DNA of 64,000 bases from Centropus unirufus (Eukaryota > Chordata > Aves > Cuculiformes > Centropidae), in NCBI GenBank assembly GCA_013397695.1, contig VYZI01000003.1, forward strand, positions 9,123,388 to 9,187,387, read 5' to 3'. Shown here one piece after another: positions 51,609 to 63,893 of the stretch. Position 1 is the stretch's first letter. Each line of letters starts with the position of its first letter. The notes under the pieces are model-generated. The model searched no databases and was not told the DNA's origin. It saw only the letters and a program-made list of their open reading frames with translations. The position numbers and the translations under genes were made by a program.

Positions 51609-54600
51609 CAAGTCATGGAGGTTTTTGTTTATATCTGGTGTATTTCCTATTCTCTCAGTTTTGGCATCACAAGTGAATGTGATCCATAGAAGATTTGACT
51701 CCACCTTCTTCTTTAATGAGATTCATACATAGCTGCAATGGGCTCATTTGAAGCTCTAGTAAGGAATTCTCACTTTCCTGCTCTGCATTTGGCTTCTGGT
51801 TGGGAAGTGAGCCTCATTTAATTACTTCTTACACATTTTTAATGGAATGAATGGTTATTCAGAACAACAGACCCACTTTGCCTCTGTATTTTTTAAGTGT
51901 TAGGTGGGTGATGCTATCAGTCATATCTTTTGCTCTTGCTGCTATACCATATATCCAGTGCATTTTCATCCGTTTTGCTTACACAACAATATGAATATAT
52001 CTGTTCCTTTGTATGTATTACTAGTAATTTACAGGTTAATTATCCCTTTGCCTTTGCTTCAGATTTCAAAATTCTCTCCTGAATTCGTGAGCAGATATCA
52101 GGAAAATATGGATGCCAGAGCATTTCAATGACTGCACAGTGCATGTATATCAGTGTGTACTGCCCTGCTGACCCCTTTTTGGAGGCTTCCCTTCTCTTGT
52201 TTCTTAACTGATGATAAATAATTTTCTCTTTCTTCAGAGTAAGCAGTTTCTTTTGATGATGCTCAACACATTAATCCTAGGTTTTGGGATATTGACACTG
52301 GGCTAACCAAGTGTTATTGCTCTTCTTCTAATACAGGCAAAAAAGAAATGACTTTTCTTGCAGAAAAAAGGGATATGCTTTAAGTTTCTCTGGCACATTG
52401 GCAGAGTGACAGCCACTGGATGGGAGCTTGCAGATCTGATTCACTCCTAGTTTCCCTTCCAGAGCAGCTGAGAAGCAGATGAAGCAACTTGGAGCACTGT
52501 TCTTTATTTACAGCACATCCATTGCCTCCAGGGAACAGAACACGCTCTGTAGGTCTTCTAACGCTACCACCATGCAAAACCAGACCTAGGAAAATGTTCC
52601 TGTTGGACACATATGCTTCCTTACTTGCCATACTTGGTGGACTTCTGTTTATTAATGGCCAAATAAGTCGGCATGATTACTGCTTTATTTCTATGCATAC
52701 TAGGAAGGTCTTTTTCCTGTGCACATTGTTGTGGACACTAGTAGCAGTTTTAGTGTCCATGGAAACGTTTCTGCATTATCCAAGCTTATATCAGTGAAAG
52801 GTGACTGGCTCAAATGGTCTGTGCTCACAAGATCACTGCAGTGCCCCTCTGTGAATATTCCATTTCTTTTCTGACTCAGTATGACATACATGAAAAAATT
52901 ATTTTAGTGTATTTATATTCTCACTAACAATAAAAACATTGGTAAAAACACTCCATTGTCCTGGCTACTTGTCATCTCCCATATCATGCCACAGCTTTTC
53001 TCCTTCCTTTTTCATCCTGTAGAAGTTAATCAGAGGCTTCAGTATCAAGGTTGGGTGGTGTAAGCTGAAGATTAGTTCAGTTTTAGGTACTGCACTTGAT
53101 TCTTGATTGTAAGCTACCAATTTCCAGAATATGATTGTTCCAGTAGAGCCCTGTCTGCCCACATCATGTCAAAAGGTGAAAGGAGACTTTGAAGAATCTG
53201 TGACTGATCTGAATTGTAGTGTCTGAGAGTAAGACTTTTTCACCAGAATTTCATATGTTAGTCCACTACACAAAATCTCCATAACATTTGAGAGCTGGCC
53301 TTTTCTTGGCTGTGGCAGCAGACTCTTACAGATACCTAAATTACTGCTCAGCTGTGTAAAATTATGTGGTTTTTGCTTTGTAGCTCAAGCTGCTAGTTTA
53401 TATAAAAATATAGCTTCGTTTATTCTATAAAACTCAATTCCGAGCCAGACTGGGAGGATATTTGTTTCTCAGCAATGATAGAGAAGATTTCTCCCTCTGT
53501 TTCAACACCAAATTAACCTGGCCAACACCTGGAGCTTTGGCACAGTTTTCTTAAAAAAGCTTTCCATGAAGCACAGCAATATGGAGAGAAGGTATTTCGC
53601 TCTGTGTTATTATTAGCCTGGTTCATACTTTTGTGAATCAGAAAGAAAACTGAAACACAGCTGGCTAGGCACTGCCCTTTAAATGTCAGGACAGTGTGTG
53701 TGCGTGGGTGTGTGTGCATGTGTATTTATCAAGATTTAAATTTTAAGTCTCTGATGTTTTCTTCACACTGTGGATTTCAATTGAGGTTATTTATAGTATT
53801 CCCACACATGATTAATTGTCAGGAATTATTCCAGAAAAATTAGTTGGGCATTTAACTGTTTTGGGTTCTCTGAAGCACTTTTCTGAGTTTTGCTGTTTTC
53901 CTATCTACATGTAAAATCAGCTAGACATTTTATATTTGGGCCTTTAGTATCTGCAATATCCGCTAGGGATTCATCTCTGAGCTTTGTGTGTTGTGGAAAC
54001 ACTCCTGCCTGAGTACCTCATCTGAACTTTTTGCCAGCTTCCCTTACAGCTTCAAATATATTACAGCACCATAAGTTTAGGTTAGGGTGGGTGACCATTT
54101 CCCTTAGAGACTGCTTAACTTCTGGTTGTAAAAGCTTCTGTCTTTCTGTGCAACAGAGGCTTTTTATGATGACCTTCGGAGCTGTGATGCTCTCAATGAG
54201 ACCTTTGAGGTCCCTTGCTCAGTAAGATTTCCAGGTCTGCAATACAGTTGAAAAACAAATGCCGCAGATGGGCCAAATCTCTTATCCCAATCACCAAATC
54301 AAGGATTTCAGAGCATCACAGACTCTGCGTTCCCCACCAGCTACCATTGCTAGTTGGTTAGATTGTCAAAGCAACAACTGGCCTTTTCCATAATTTTCCA
54401 CAGAGGTAAAACCACCATTATTTTGTACTAAAGAAGATTCTCTTCCTTAAGGCTATGTGATATCACTTTTGGAAAAATATCTCCTTGGTCCTAAATTTGA
54501 TGCTTCCGCAGCTTGAAACTCTTGTTGGAATCTGTCATTGATCAAGAATTAATAGGCAGGTAGGTATTTCATGATGAAATTGTATGATTACTTCCATCTA

Positions 54601-54637
54601 CCACCAAAGTAATGTTTCCTTTGGTTACATGGGAAAG
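51609..54637. other. Non-coding, nothing firmly recognised
   Basis: Includes a 102-codon plus frame (52489-52797) whose peptide has two hydrophobic segments, noted as a curiosity only. A degenerate GT run lies at 53693-53724. 53730-53870 is AT-rich with TAATTA-like cores. Confidence 0.5.
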
Positions 54638-54782
54638 TCACAGAATGTATTAGATTGAAAGGGACATCCTGAGGTCATCTAGTCCAACATGTTGGATCAG
54701 GCAGCATCACTGAGAACAGGTTGCCCAGGTTCATGTCCAATTTGGTTTTGAATATCAAATTGCTTCATATGGAGACTCCACA
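54638..54782 (-). mobile_element. CR1 LINE 3' end, minus orientation
   Basis: Reversed CR1 3' end about 145 bp long. Plus-strand landmarks are TCACAGAATGTATTAGATTG, AAAGGGACATCCTGAGGTCA, TCTAGTCCAAC, GAACAGGTTGCCCAGGTTCA near 54714 and TATGGAGACTCCACA near 54769. Belongs to the subfamily whose 3' end has the block CTGAGGTCATCTAGTCCAAC, unlike the 37.3-kb copy. Confidence 0.88.
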
Positions 54783-57189
54783 ATGAATAAAGGATTAAAA
54801 CTAGAAGGAGGAAGTTAGACGAGAATCTAGCTCCTTCCTTTTCTGTCAGACCTGCCACTCTGCAACACAATGAAGAAACAGAGAAGTTTTCCTCTATGGA
54901 TTCATTTAGATTAATGATTTTTCTTTGTTTTCTGGCTTACAGCTATTTATGAAAGTTTTTCTTTCGAGCAATGAAAGAAGTTGCTTTATGGATATAAATC
55001 TGGGTGGATGTTTAGTCTTGTCAAAAGTTTCAGAATCCTTTGGGGAAAAAAAAGGTGCTATACTAATGTAAAGTACTATGTTAGTATTTGTTTTTTGGTT
55101 TTGTTTTTTTTTTCACATGGTAAGTGCTTCTGGGATGTTCTATTTGTTGTAGTAATTGTGATGGCCTTAGGTAGCCTGACATTGCATCTTGCCACAGCAC
55201 AGGAAGATTTATTTCTGGAGAAATTAGCTTAACACTCATCCTACAGTTTTACACTAACACAGTATTTTACATTAGGTGTATCTAGCTCTATTCTTTCCCA
55301 TCCTTGTTTTGTGAATCATGGGGAACTAACATTCTCAGAGAAATGAATGTGTAAGAATTCTGTATTTTCCCTCAGTTTTGCTCAGTGTCATGCTGAAAGA
55401 ACTGGCTGGCTTCTAATCCCCTCATTCCTGTGAAAGCAAAGATCTTCCACTTGTTCAACCCTGCCTATCATATGTATAATGTGTTTAACAGGATAAATTA
55501 TCAATATATTCCTTTTCTTTTGCCACAATCTTCCCCTCTGTCTTAAATGGATCAGTGTTTCACCTGGTATTTTTAAAATATTCCCACCTGGTATTTTTAA
55601 AATATTACGAGAATTACTGTTTCTACCCAATAGTACCTTTCTACCTCCTCTTGCAGCAGATGTATCATGCCTAGAAGCCCATGGGATTAAATAGTCTGCT
55701 GGGGCTTGGTCTGACAGAGGGATTTTGTGTTATAGAAAGCAGTGGGGTACTTGTTTTTCTTATCCCAATGCACGAGCAGTGAAGAAATAGAATACCTAAC
55801 AACACCAAGGCAATTAAAGATATGGCCATAAATGAGTTGTAAAGGTAGATTACAGTCATTTTGGTTGAAAACTACATTTTTTATTCCCAGAACTACAGAA
55901 AAAAAGCTGTTTCTTGATTTTTCCTTCCTTCCTTCAATGAGTTTCAGACTTCTGCTTATTTTAATAGCACTACAATACTCCATGACTTTCAAGATTTTTC
56001 TCCTGCAATTTTCAAAGAAACAGTTAAGGTAGAAAATTGGTTTTCTTCCAAGCAGTTAGAGATGTCCAGATTTTGCAGTTATATAAATTCCGGGATAGAC
56101 TAGGTTTATATTTGGCAGACTGGTAGCATTTATAAAAACAATAATGCAAGGAGAAATTGTAAGTGAATTGTTACTATCCCATAGTGTATGAATAGAGTTT
56201 ATGGTAGAGTTTTTTTTTTTTCTTTTTACAAGCACCAGTGTTACTCCAGTTTGGAGCTGAGCTTTGAAGTCTGGGAAGAAATTAGTTCACAAGAGATGTT
56301 CTCCATATGGGTATGAGACCTACTGACATAGAAAAAGCCAAAGATATATTAGAAAGAAAGAAATAAATCCTTGGAGGAAAGAAAATTATTAATAAGCAGA
56401 ACATTTAAAAGCCTCCTGTAAAACTTCCAAACCAGAACTTTTTGGCCACATTCCTTTTAATATGCTGAAATTGCTGGAACTTGTCAGAAGTTTTCTGCAG
56501 AAGTTTGTCCACCAGAAAGTACTCTTTTGATGAATTGACTACATTCCCTGGTAAATTTTTTTCTCTAAAAATTTGATTTCATAAACAATTCAAAGGAATA
56601 ATTTGGAAATTGCAACACTGTGACTTTTTATTTTAGTACAAAGAAAGTCCACGTTTGTATTTTTAAAATGAGTTACATGAGTAGCAGGAAATATAATTTA
56701 TATACAGGTGCAGAGCATTCCAACTGTTTTTAAGAGATACTTCTAAAGAGGAGGAACATCTGTATCTGCTAGACATGACATTTAATTTGACAATATTAAA
56801 TGCACCAATCTTATTTAAAAATTAAATGCAAAACTATCACTTTTCAACATTCTGTTTTGGATCGTGCAGCAATATTATCCATCTGTTGGGGAGTTCTTTA
56901 AAATATTCAAGAATTCTTCCCATTGGATGAAGGTCAGTAATGACAAATTGCCTGTCTCTACATGGATATAGTCTTACTTCAGAAGAATTGAGGTTCCAAA
57001 TTGCAATTTTCAGTAGGTGAGCCCTTAGCAAGTATGTTAATGCAGTTTTCTGAACCTGCATTTTCCAGACAAAGTAGATGCCTTTATTTCTGAAGATCTT
57101 CTGAGAACATCCTAGGAGTGGTACTCAACTGAATACATTCATATATCCATAGTGAATTTTCGTCACAGACAACACAGGTGTCATTACTA
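54783..57189. other. Non-coding with one 24-bp tandem duplication
   Basis: A 24-bp unit starting CACCTGGTATTTTTAAAATA occurs at 55561-55584 and 55585-55608 with one or two differences. Otherwise AT-rich DNA with T runs near 55105 and 56211. No gene recognised. Confidence 0.6.
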
Positions 57190-57608
57190 TGGCAGGAGAC
57201 TGGGGAAACCCAACTCTTTCAGCCTGTCCTCATAGGAGAGGAGCACCAACCCTCTGATCATCTTTGTAGGCATCCTCTGGCTCTGACAGGTCCATGTCCT
57301 TCCTGTGCTGAGGACTCCAGAACTGAATGCAGTACTCCAGGTGAGTTCTGGCAAAAACAGAGTAGAAGGACAGAATCATCTCCCTCGACTTGCTGGTTAC
57401 ACTTCTGATGCAGCCGAGGATACAGCAGGTTTTCTGTGCTCTAAGCACACATTGCTGGCTCCTGTTAAGCTTCTTATCCACCAGCACCTCCAAGTCATTT
57501 TCTTCATGGCTGCTTTCAATACATTCTCTGCCCAGCTGTATTTGTACTTGGGGTTGCCCTGACCCATTTACAGGACCTTGTGCTTAATCTGTGACAACTT
57601 CATAGTTC
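57190..57608 (-). mobile_element. CR1 LINE internal fragment, RT C-terminus
   Basis: Minus-strand CR1 covering the last part of ORF2. The minus frame 57230-57493 contains recognisable CR1 wording such as VTSKSREMILSFYSV, RTHLEYCIQFWSPQHRKDMD and ALRAQKT-like decay. Plus-strand landmarks are CAGCCTGTCCTCATAGGAGA near 57221, GTCCATGTCCTTCCTGTGCT near 57290, ATGCAGTACTCCAGGTGAG near 57328 and ATCCACCAGCACCTCCAAG near 57477. Unusually for CR1, the 3' tail expected on the left is missing, so it was truncated or deleted after insertion. Non-functional. Confidence 0.88.
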
Positions 57609-59510
57609 AGATGACATGCAGCCCAGTGGAGCTGATCTACATGCACTGATGGAAAGAATAAAGTGACTGTGGATCTGTGTAAGGGCAGAATTTTCTCCTT
57701 ATTCATAAAATAAGGGATGAAGGAAAATCCATCTAGGAGGGATCTTCACTGTGTGGTGTGAACCATGGTATTGCTAGAGCCACAGTTTGGAACAGGCAAC
57801 TCAAGAGCTATATGAAGGAACCATTTGAAGTCCTGGAAATCATCAAGTACAGGAACTAGTGAGGATGGACATCAGATGTGCTCCAAATTCCTTCTCTAGA
57901 AATGATGCTTGATGCAGCACACTTTATGTCATACATGTTATGAAAAATAAGCATGTGTATCCATGCCTCCTTTATGCTTGGGAGAGATCATGGTGGAGAA
58001 TGTATTGGGGGATTGGAGTGCTTAATTCTGGGCATTTATCTAAGTTATACTTTGAAAGAGTACTTTTCATGTCATTCTCTTAACACTTGCTGACATAGGA
58101 TCTAAAAATTTGGACTCTAAAAATCTGGTAAGTGCATAATTGAGTGCTAGAGCTGTTTTTGAATACTGAGGGGAAGCCATTTATTTTTGGTTTAATTTAC
58201 CTAAATAGGAGCGGAGAGCCCTTGTACCAGATCAGTCTATCCCAGTCCAATCTTATCTTGTGTTCAAGGGGAATCCTCCAACACTGGATGTAAACAACAT
58301 CTGCCACTTTTCTATGATTACGACTCAAAAATTCAGGTCAGTTGCTCGGTAGCTGCCTGAGGCCGCTGCTTTCCTGATTGGCAGCCAATGAACTAGATAA
58401 GGCTTATTAATGGTTTTAGATTGGTTGTTAATGTCCTTCTGATTTCCCCTCTGTGTAGATTAGTCCAGGGCCTGTGAAGTCTGATCTCTTTGAGGTAAGA
58501 TTGCAATAGAAATACAATATACCTTCTCATGTGAAAAGCTTGAAAAATTATCTGGATTTGCTTTTGTAAGGTATTATGTATACTAAATAACCTAATGTCT
58601 TTTGGGTGAGAAGCACTCTGTCATTCTCCATCAGCTTCATGCTTTATAAAAAAAGTTTGAGAGTGACAAAAAGCAGGAGAACTGTGTAGTCTTTTTATCT
58701 TGAATAAAGAAACCTCCCAGACAGAAAATCCATCCCTTGTTCCTCATCCTTAACCATCTTATTCTGCTTTTAAAATTTCATACTTTCCTGCATAGTAGAA
58801 ATCAATTGTATTGAAAAATTTTAAGGAAATTCTCTTTAAAATGAAAGAGGCACATAATCATCTATCTGAAATCACTGCTGAACAGATTATGACATATTCT
58901 TCTTAGAAGGGCTTGGATCCAGAACTATTTCAAGGGAATTAGAACTTTAAAAACAGCCATATTCTGACTTTTACATTACAAACTCTTAAGGAACTTCAGA
59001 TAAGTACTGTGAGGGAAGATAGCTATGCAAATTGCTTTAAAATCTCTGTAGCTGATAGCAATATTTATTGAAAATACACTATCGATGCTGTTAACATGCT
59101 GTTAACAGGACTTCCAGTTTCTCTTATAGTGCAAAACAGAACTTGTGTGAAATAGCTTAATTACTTTCACTAAAGGAAGAAATGCAAAACCCTGCAAAAA
59201 CTGTAAACAAACATCAAGGCAGGGGTGTTCTGAAAAATTATTTTAAACTAAAAAAATCCGTCCTCTTGCAATTTTTTTTGTCATGGGTCTCTTCCATCTC
59301 TTGTGTGACAATGCCTATTCCTGGGATATCTCTAAGCAGCATTATCATATTCTGGAATCTATTCCAGCTTCTGATTGAGGCACCTAGGACCTTTTTATAA
59401 GTGATCAAGAAGGCCCAGCCATGTCTGCAGTATTTTCTTTTGCTTACCTTGATTGGAATATTCAGTCTACATGATGATACCCAAAAGTGTCACTTTCTCA
59501 GGGTCTTGAG
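57609..59510. other. Non-coding; possible regulatory patch near 58.3-58.5 kb
   Basis: No gene or repeat recognised. 58320-58500 holds an inverted CCAAT pair (ATTGG at 58377-58381, CCAAT at 58385-58389), a GATAAGG and several TTAATGG/TTAATG cores within 130 bp, which would suit an enhancer, but this is only suggestive. Confidence 0.4.
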
Positions 59511-59534
59511 AATTATCATCTTGAGATGATAATT
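59511..59534. repeat. Perfect 10-bp hairpin, 4-nt loop
   Basis: AATTATCATC (59511-59520), loop TTGA, GATGATAATT (59525-59534). A compact perfect inverted repeat that may be chance in AT-rich DNA. No poly-T follows directly. Confidence 0.9.
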
Positions 59535-61955
59535 TGACTGTCTTTCCATTATATTAAGATCTCACACTAGAGCACCATTAACTTTATGACGCTGAATGCT
59601 ACCTGACATTTTTTTTTGTCATTCAAAATTACTGTTAGAATCCTCTTAGTTTCTCCATTGTCAGTTTCAATGAGAACAACGTCACTTCAGTTATGAAAGC
59701 CCAAATAGAAATCTTAGCCTGAAAACTCTACTAGAGGAACACACTAATTGCACAACTGAAAAACAGAATGTACTGGTTAAACAGCAGATTTAATTGTTTT
59801 ACTTGCTTCCGTAAAGGTGATAATGCTGAAAATAGTACACTATAATCGCTGTTTTCTTATTTCTGTTTTCTTGACAGTTTAATATATTAGAAAGCTTTAA
59901 TTCTTTAATTCTTAGCACTTTTATTAGTGAAGACTTGAAACTTTGTGCTGGTATACCACCAGCTGTTCACCTTTTGTCTAAAAAATCATCTTGCCATCTT
60001 GCCACTTTTTCTATGAAATCACCCCTTCACATCAATCTGACACATACTTTTGGTTGGTAACACCCATTTAGAGTGCTCTGATTCCCAAACTGCAGGAGCA
60101 CGTGATCATCATGGATCTGGGGCAAGACACAAAGTTCCTGTCTAAGGTGAAGAACTGCAAAGACAGCGAGGCAGAACAGTGAAACTACTAAATGCCCAAC
60201 CAGGCAAAGAAACAAAGTTGATGTGGCCTCTTGGGATTTTGATTGCTCTTTTTCTGGAACTTGTCTATCAAGGTTTTAGTACAGGAAAACCTGCTACATC
60301 ATGCTTTCCCTACTACATGTTCATGACCATATAAAATGACATAGATCAGTGCATGGGTGTAATGATGTATTGGGAGTTCAGGATTATCCCATTGGTGATA
60401 CTGGGTGACTGAGGAGGGACAGAAAATCTACTATCATCTGCCTATTTTACTTTATGAAGTCACTTTCGATAATTATGTTTGTAGCCTTATTGGGTAACCC
60501 TGAAGCATCACAAAGACTAAATTAGGAGAGGATCGAAATGGTTTCTTATACTTCCCAGTGCCCAGATGTATTGTTTATGTTGCAAGTTTGCAAGTGTCTG
60601 GAGCTTTTCATTGTTAGGAGTGGACACAGATGATCTAGGGTAGCCTCTGGCAATGGCAGACCCAGTTTCTCTCCCAAATTGCTCACAACTTAAATAGACT
60701 ACAGAAAAGAACTGTTAGTCTAATTTTACATACAGCTAAGGCACATTGCAATCATAAAATTTACCAAAGTAGCTCTGTGGAAGAGACAGCAATGTTAAAA
60801 GTCCCAGTCACAAGAATTTCATTAGTGGATTAATTACGCAGATGTGTCAATACATGCAAAAATACCATCATGGGTTCATCAGTTGACTTAGGACTTTCTA
60901 AATTTGACCATATTTATTTCAAGAGCTACTGAAATGCAACTTCCCATTTAAGAAGAAGATCTGGGCCTCAGAAACTCTCTGATTTTGAATTCCAGCCCTT
61001 ATTTCAAGCTCCTAATTGTTTCTTTTCTTCTTCCAGATCCTCACACTCTGTATTTGCCTCACAGCAATTCTGGGGATGGGAAGAGGGAAAAATGTTATAG
61101 AAGTTACTCATGTTAATATGCTTTCTACCATATGTTTAAGAAAAAAATCTCCTATGCAGTATTCTCTGTGGTGAACTCTTCTTGAATATTTTGCAGTGGA
61201 TTTTTAAAATGCATATATGGTGCTAAAGTGCGTCTAATGCTGCCAGCAAGCATGTAGAAATATACAGTTTCTTCCTACAGGAAGACCTTTAAAATCTTTA
61301 AAGTTTTACTCTGTCTTGTGATACATCTCAACTCTGAGACCTCAGAAATCTTAATTGCACATGCAAACCTAGAGGCCCACGATAAAAAGGAGGATGACAG
61401 AGATTCAGTTTATGAGACTTAAACCTTCTTCCTTGAATTTCTCCCTGGTAAACATGATGTCAGAATTTCTAAGCAGTTTGCAGTGATTCCAAACTAAATC
61501 TCTTTTCATGCACAATATGATCCAAGTGCTTGTCCAGTCACAGCATTTAGGAAATGTATCAGTACCTGCGCTGGATTAGTTTGGAAGCTTTTCCCAAATT
61601 GGCAGTCTTTGTAAAAATCCTTTACGGATATGCTTCTAATCATCCTCTTCCTAGTAAATGCAGAATAAATCCTGAGCATCTGTCAGTTTTACCTGTACAT
61701 CTGTTGGTTTTACCTGTTAAGTAAACATTGACATTAATATTTGTGTCTCTTGGCACACAAACAATTCCAACCGCTTTCACAGTGAGGGATAAAAATAGAA
61801 CCCACTATCCACAGTCCATTCCAGTCAAATGAATGGAAGTAACAAAAAAAAGTGGAAATGGGAAGGCAGGTTGAGCCTCATCATCATTATTTTTTAAAAA
61901 AATTAAATATATTTTGCATACCTGACAGTTTCTATGCAATTTTCCATTGATGATG
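59535..61955. other. Non-coding, nothing recognised
   Basis: Unique AT-rich sequence. No repeat family, gene or RNA gene seen. The few open frames of about 60 codons have no notable feature. Confidence 0.5.
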
Positions 61956-61986
61956 TATTATTATTATCATCATTGTCATCATCATC
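61956..61986. repeat. Imperfect trinucleotide repeat (TAT/ATC)n
   Basis: TATTATTATTATCATCATTG followed by TCATCATCATC, a short interrupted trinucleotide run. Confidence 0.85.
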
Positions 61987-63330
61987 TGTAACTCCTGCCC
62001 AGTTTTATGTGTATCCAGTTACATGCTCCCATTCAATGCCTTAAATATGGGGTTTATAGTTGTACAGACACGTGGATAGAGAGTTAATTTGTTTGGCTCT
62101 TTCAAGTCCTATTCCACTGCTGCAATTTAGCCTTTACACTATGTTCCTAGTGCATACTGAACCTTGGCCAGTAACTGCTGTTTGACTGGCTTTTTTTCTA
62201 ATATCTAGCCCTTCTTACCTTCCAAAACCCAGCCTCTAACCTTAAGCTATTTCCAGTCCTATATACCTATGTTCAAATTTGTCCAAAATCATTACAAGTC
62301 ATCCCAGCCTGTGCATCTTCTCTCTTCTCCATTCTTCCTCAGCTGGTCTACATTCAAAGCAGTAGATCATACATTTTTGTACACTTTTTTTTTTTCCAAA
62401 AGAGAGGTTTATGTTTAACTTTAGGTTACAGTTTCTGAAAGAGAAGCAGCAAAAAGATTTAAATACTGCAATATGCAGGAAAGGAAAATGAGCACCTCTT
62501 TATTTGGAGGCTTTTTCTTGGAGAGAGCTAAGGAGGAGATCTGAGGAGCCAAGGAACAAGAATTAAAGTTATGGATGGAAGTACATTGAGGACAAGGATC
62601 TGGGGTAGGGTAGTCCCAAACAGTCTGTATTTAGAACTACATAGCATGACAAATTGAGTTCTAGGGAAAGCTGGAGACAATTCACTATTTTCCTCTCAGA
62701 AGCACTGGCACTTCTTGGTGCTTCAGAACATGTAGATTTAAGGCTAGGAGAGAGAAGGGACAAACTTGTGCCTATGTCTTGTGCAGCATAAGAAATAAAA
62801 CTATTGCTGTGGTCGGTTGCTGTGGTGCAATCATCAAAGGTTCTTTGGAAACTTTCCAATGAAGGAGGACAGTGGCAGCTTTAAGAAAAGAGTGGAAAAA
62901 AGATCTGTTGTGTTATAAGTAGGCCCTCACAATAAAATGTTTGATGGCATAAACTAATGACCAAGAATTCCTGTTACCTTCAGGAACAGGCTTTTAATTC
63001 AGTGAGATCACAAGAGGGACGAAGTTTTGATTAAGACATGTTTGGGAAAAGAAAGAGTGGAAACTTATCCGTGGTGGTGCTGTGTGTGGTACAATCCAGA
63101 AGGAGAAGTGCATTAGAAAGAGCATCGACATTTACAATCCTTTATTTTTTTCTGATTACTCCAGGGTGACTGTGAAGCTTTTTAAATATCACAGTTCAGA
63201 GGTTAAATAAGGGTTAATGTTTCAGGAAGAAGGACTAGAATGGGATTGGATGAAATGTCAATAATCCTTTGTGATAAAATTGAGCGTTACCCAGGAGTTA
63301 AGCTGAATATAGAAGTTAATGATAATGTGA
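61987..63330. other. Non-coding, nothing recognised
   Basis: Ordinary AT-rich DNA up to the LTR. The minus frame 62569-62859 (96 codons) is Ser-rich but has no recognisable domain or splice context. Confidence 0.5.
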
Positions 63331-63335
63331 CATGG
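63331..63335. repeat. Target-site duplication, left copy
   Basis: CATGG directly precedes the LTR and is repeated exactly directly after it. A 5-bp duplication is typical of ERVL-type and some other retroviral integrations. Confidence 0.85.
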
Positions 63336-63435
63336 TGTCCTAGGTTACAATGTAAGATGTGCCCAAAGGTATGTATTCTATCACCATCTTCACAAGCTGT
63401 TAAAGCAGGTGGGGCAATGTTCATTGTCTCCTACC

Positions 63436-63566
63436 ATGACTCATCCTTGATAACTCTCTCTGGGAGTTATTTCTGTTCAATGGGCAATCAAGGACTCTGC
63501 CACATGATTCATAGATAACTCTCTCCGGACTATCTCCTGTTAATGGGCCTATCAATGCCTTACCTC
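63436..63566. repeat. Diverged tandem duplication inside the LTR
   Basis: Unit 1 (63436-63503) and unit 2 (63504-63566) both begin ATGAYTCAT, continue with GATAACTCTCTC, then TTCAATGGGC or TTAATGGGC and ATCAA. A third ATGACTCACC start follows at 63567. This is the U3 region, where duplicated enhancer blocks are common in retroviral LTRs. Confidence 0.7.
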
Positions 63567-63626
63567 ATGACTCACCATCCCATTGTGAGATGCTCCGCCC
63601 AGGAGGAGGAACAGGGCATTCCCATC

Positions 63627-63637
63627 TGTATATGATC
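63627..63637 (+). promoter_or_regulatory. Putative TATA box of the LTR promoter
   Basis: TGTATATGATC about 260 bp upstream of the ATTAAA signal, in the usual U3 position relative to the hairpin and polyadenylation signal. Activity unknown. Confidence 0.45.
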
Positions 63638-63805
63638 AGGAGTCTGGAACACCACAGCAGCCCTTTCCTACGGGACTCTCCGAGGACAAGAGCTACGTAG
63701 CCGCCACTGGACTTTCCGAGGAAGAGCAGACTCTTCTACAGAGCCACATCCACCACTTCAGGAGGACTGCAGCCACCACCTCATTGGACTGCTACCGCCA
63801 CCCTG

Positions 63806-63843
63806 ACTGACAGGGTATCAGGTTGCATTCTGACCCTGTCAGT
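63806..63843 (+). repeat. Perfect 11-bp hairpin in the LTR
   Basis: ACTGACAGGGT (63806-63816) pairs exactly with ACCCTGTCAGT (63833-63843) around a 16-nt loop. It lies between the TATA-like box and ATTAAA, so it would be in the R region of an LTR transcript and could form an RNA stem-loop. Confidence 0.85.
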
Positions 63844-63887
63844 GGTTTTCTTTTGTACTATTGCATTTATTTTATTTTTCTTTTCCT

Positions 63888-63893
63888 ATTAAA
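63888..63893 (+). terminator. ATTAAA polyadenylation signal of the LTR
   Basis: ATTAAA within TCCTATTAAATTGTATT, 48 bp before the LTR end. Position and orientation fit the R/U5 polyadenylation signal of a plus-oriented LTR. Confidence 0.6.

Noticed and set aside
52489..52797. 102-codon frame with two hydrophobic segments, a possible small membrane protein
   Set aside because: No conserved motif, no splice or promoter support, and an opposite-strand frame overlaps it; hydrophobic runs arise easily from T-rich DNA.
58377..58389. TTGGC-A-GCCAA as a palindromic NFI binding site
   Set aside because: The half-site spacing is 1 bp, whereas the NFI palindrome needs 5; kept only as an inverted CCAAT pair.
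63240..63518. 92-codon plus frame entering the LTR
   Set aside because: It crosses the LTR boundary and target-site duplication, so it cannot be an ancestral gene.
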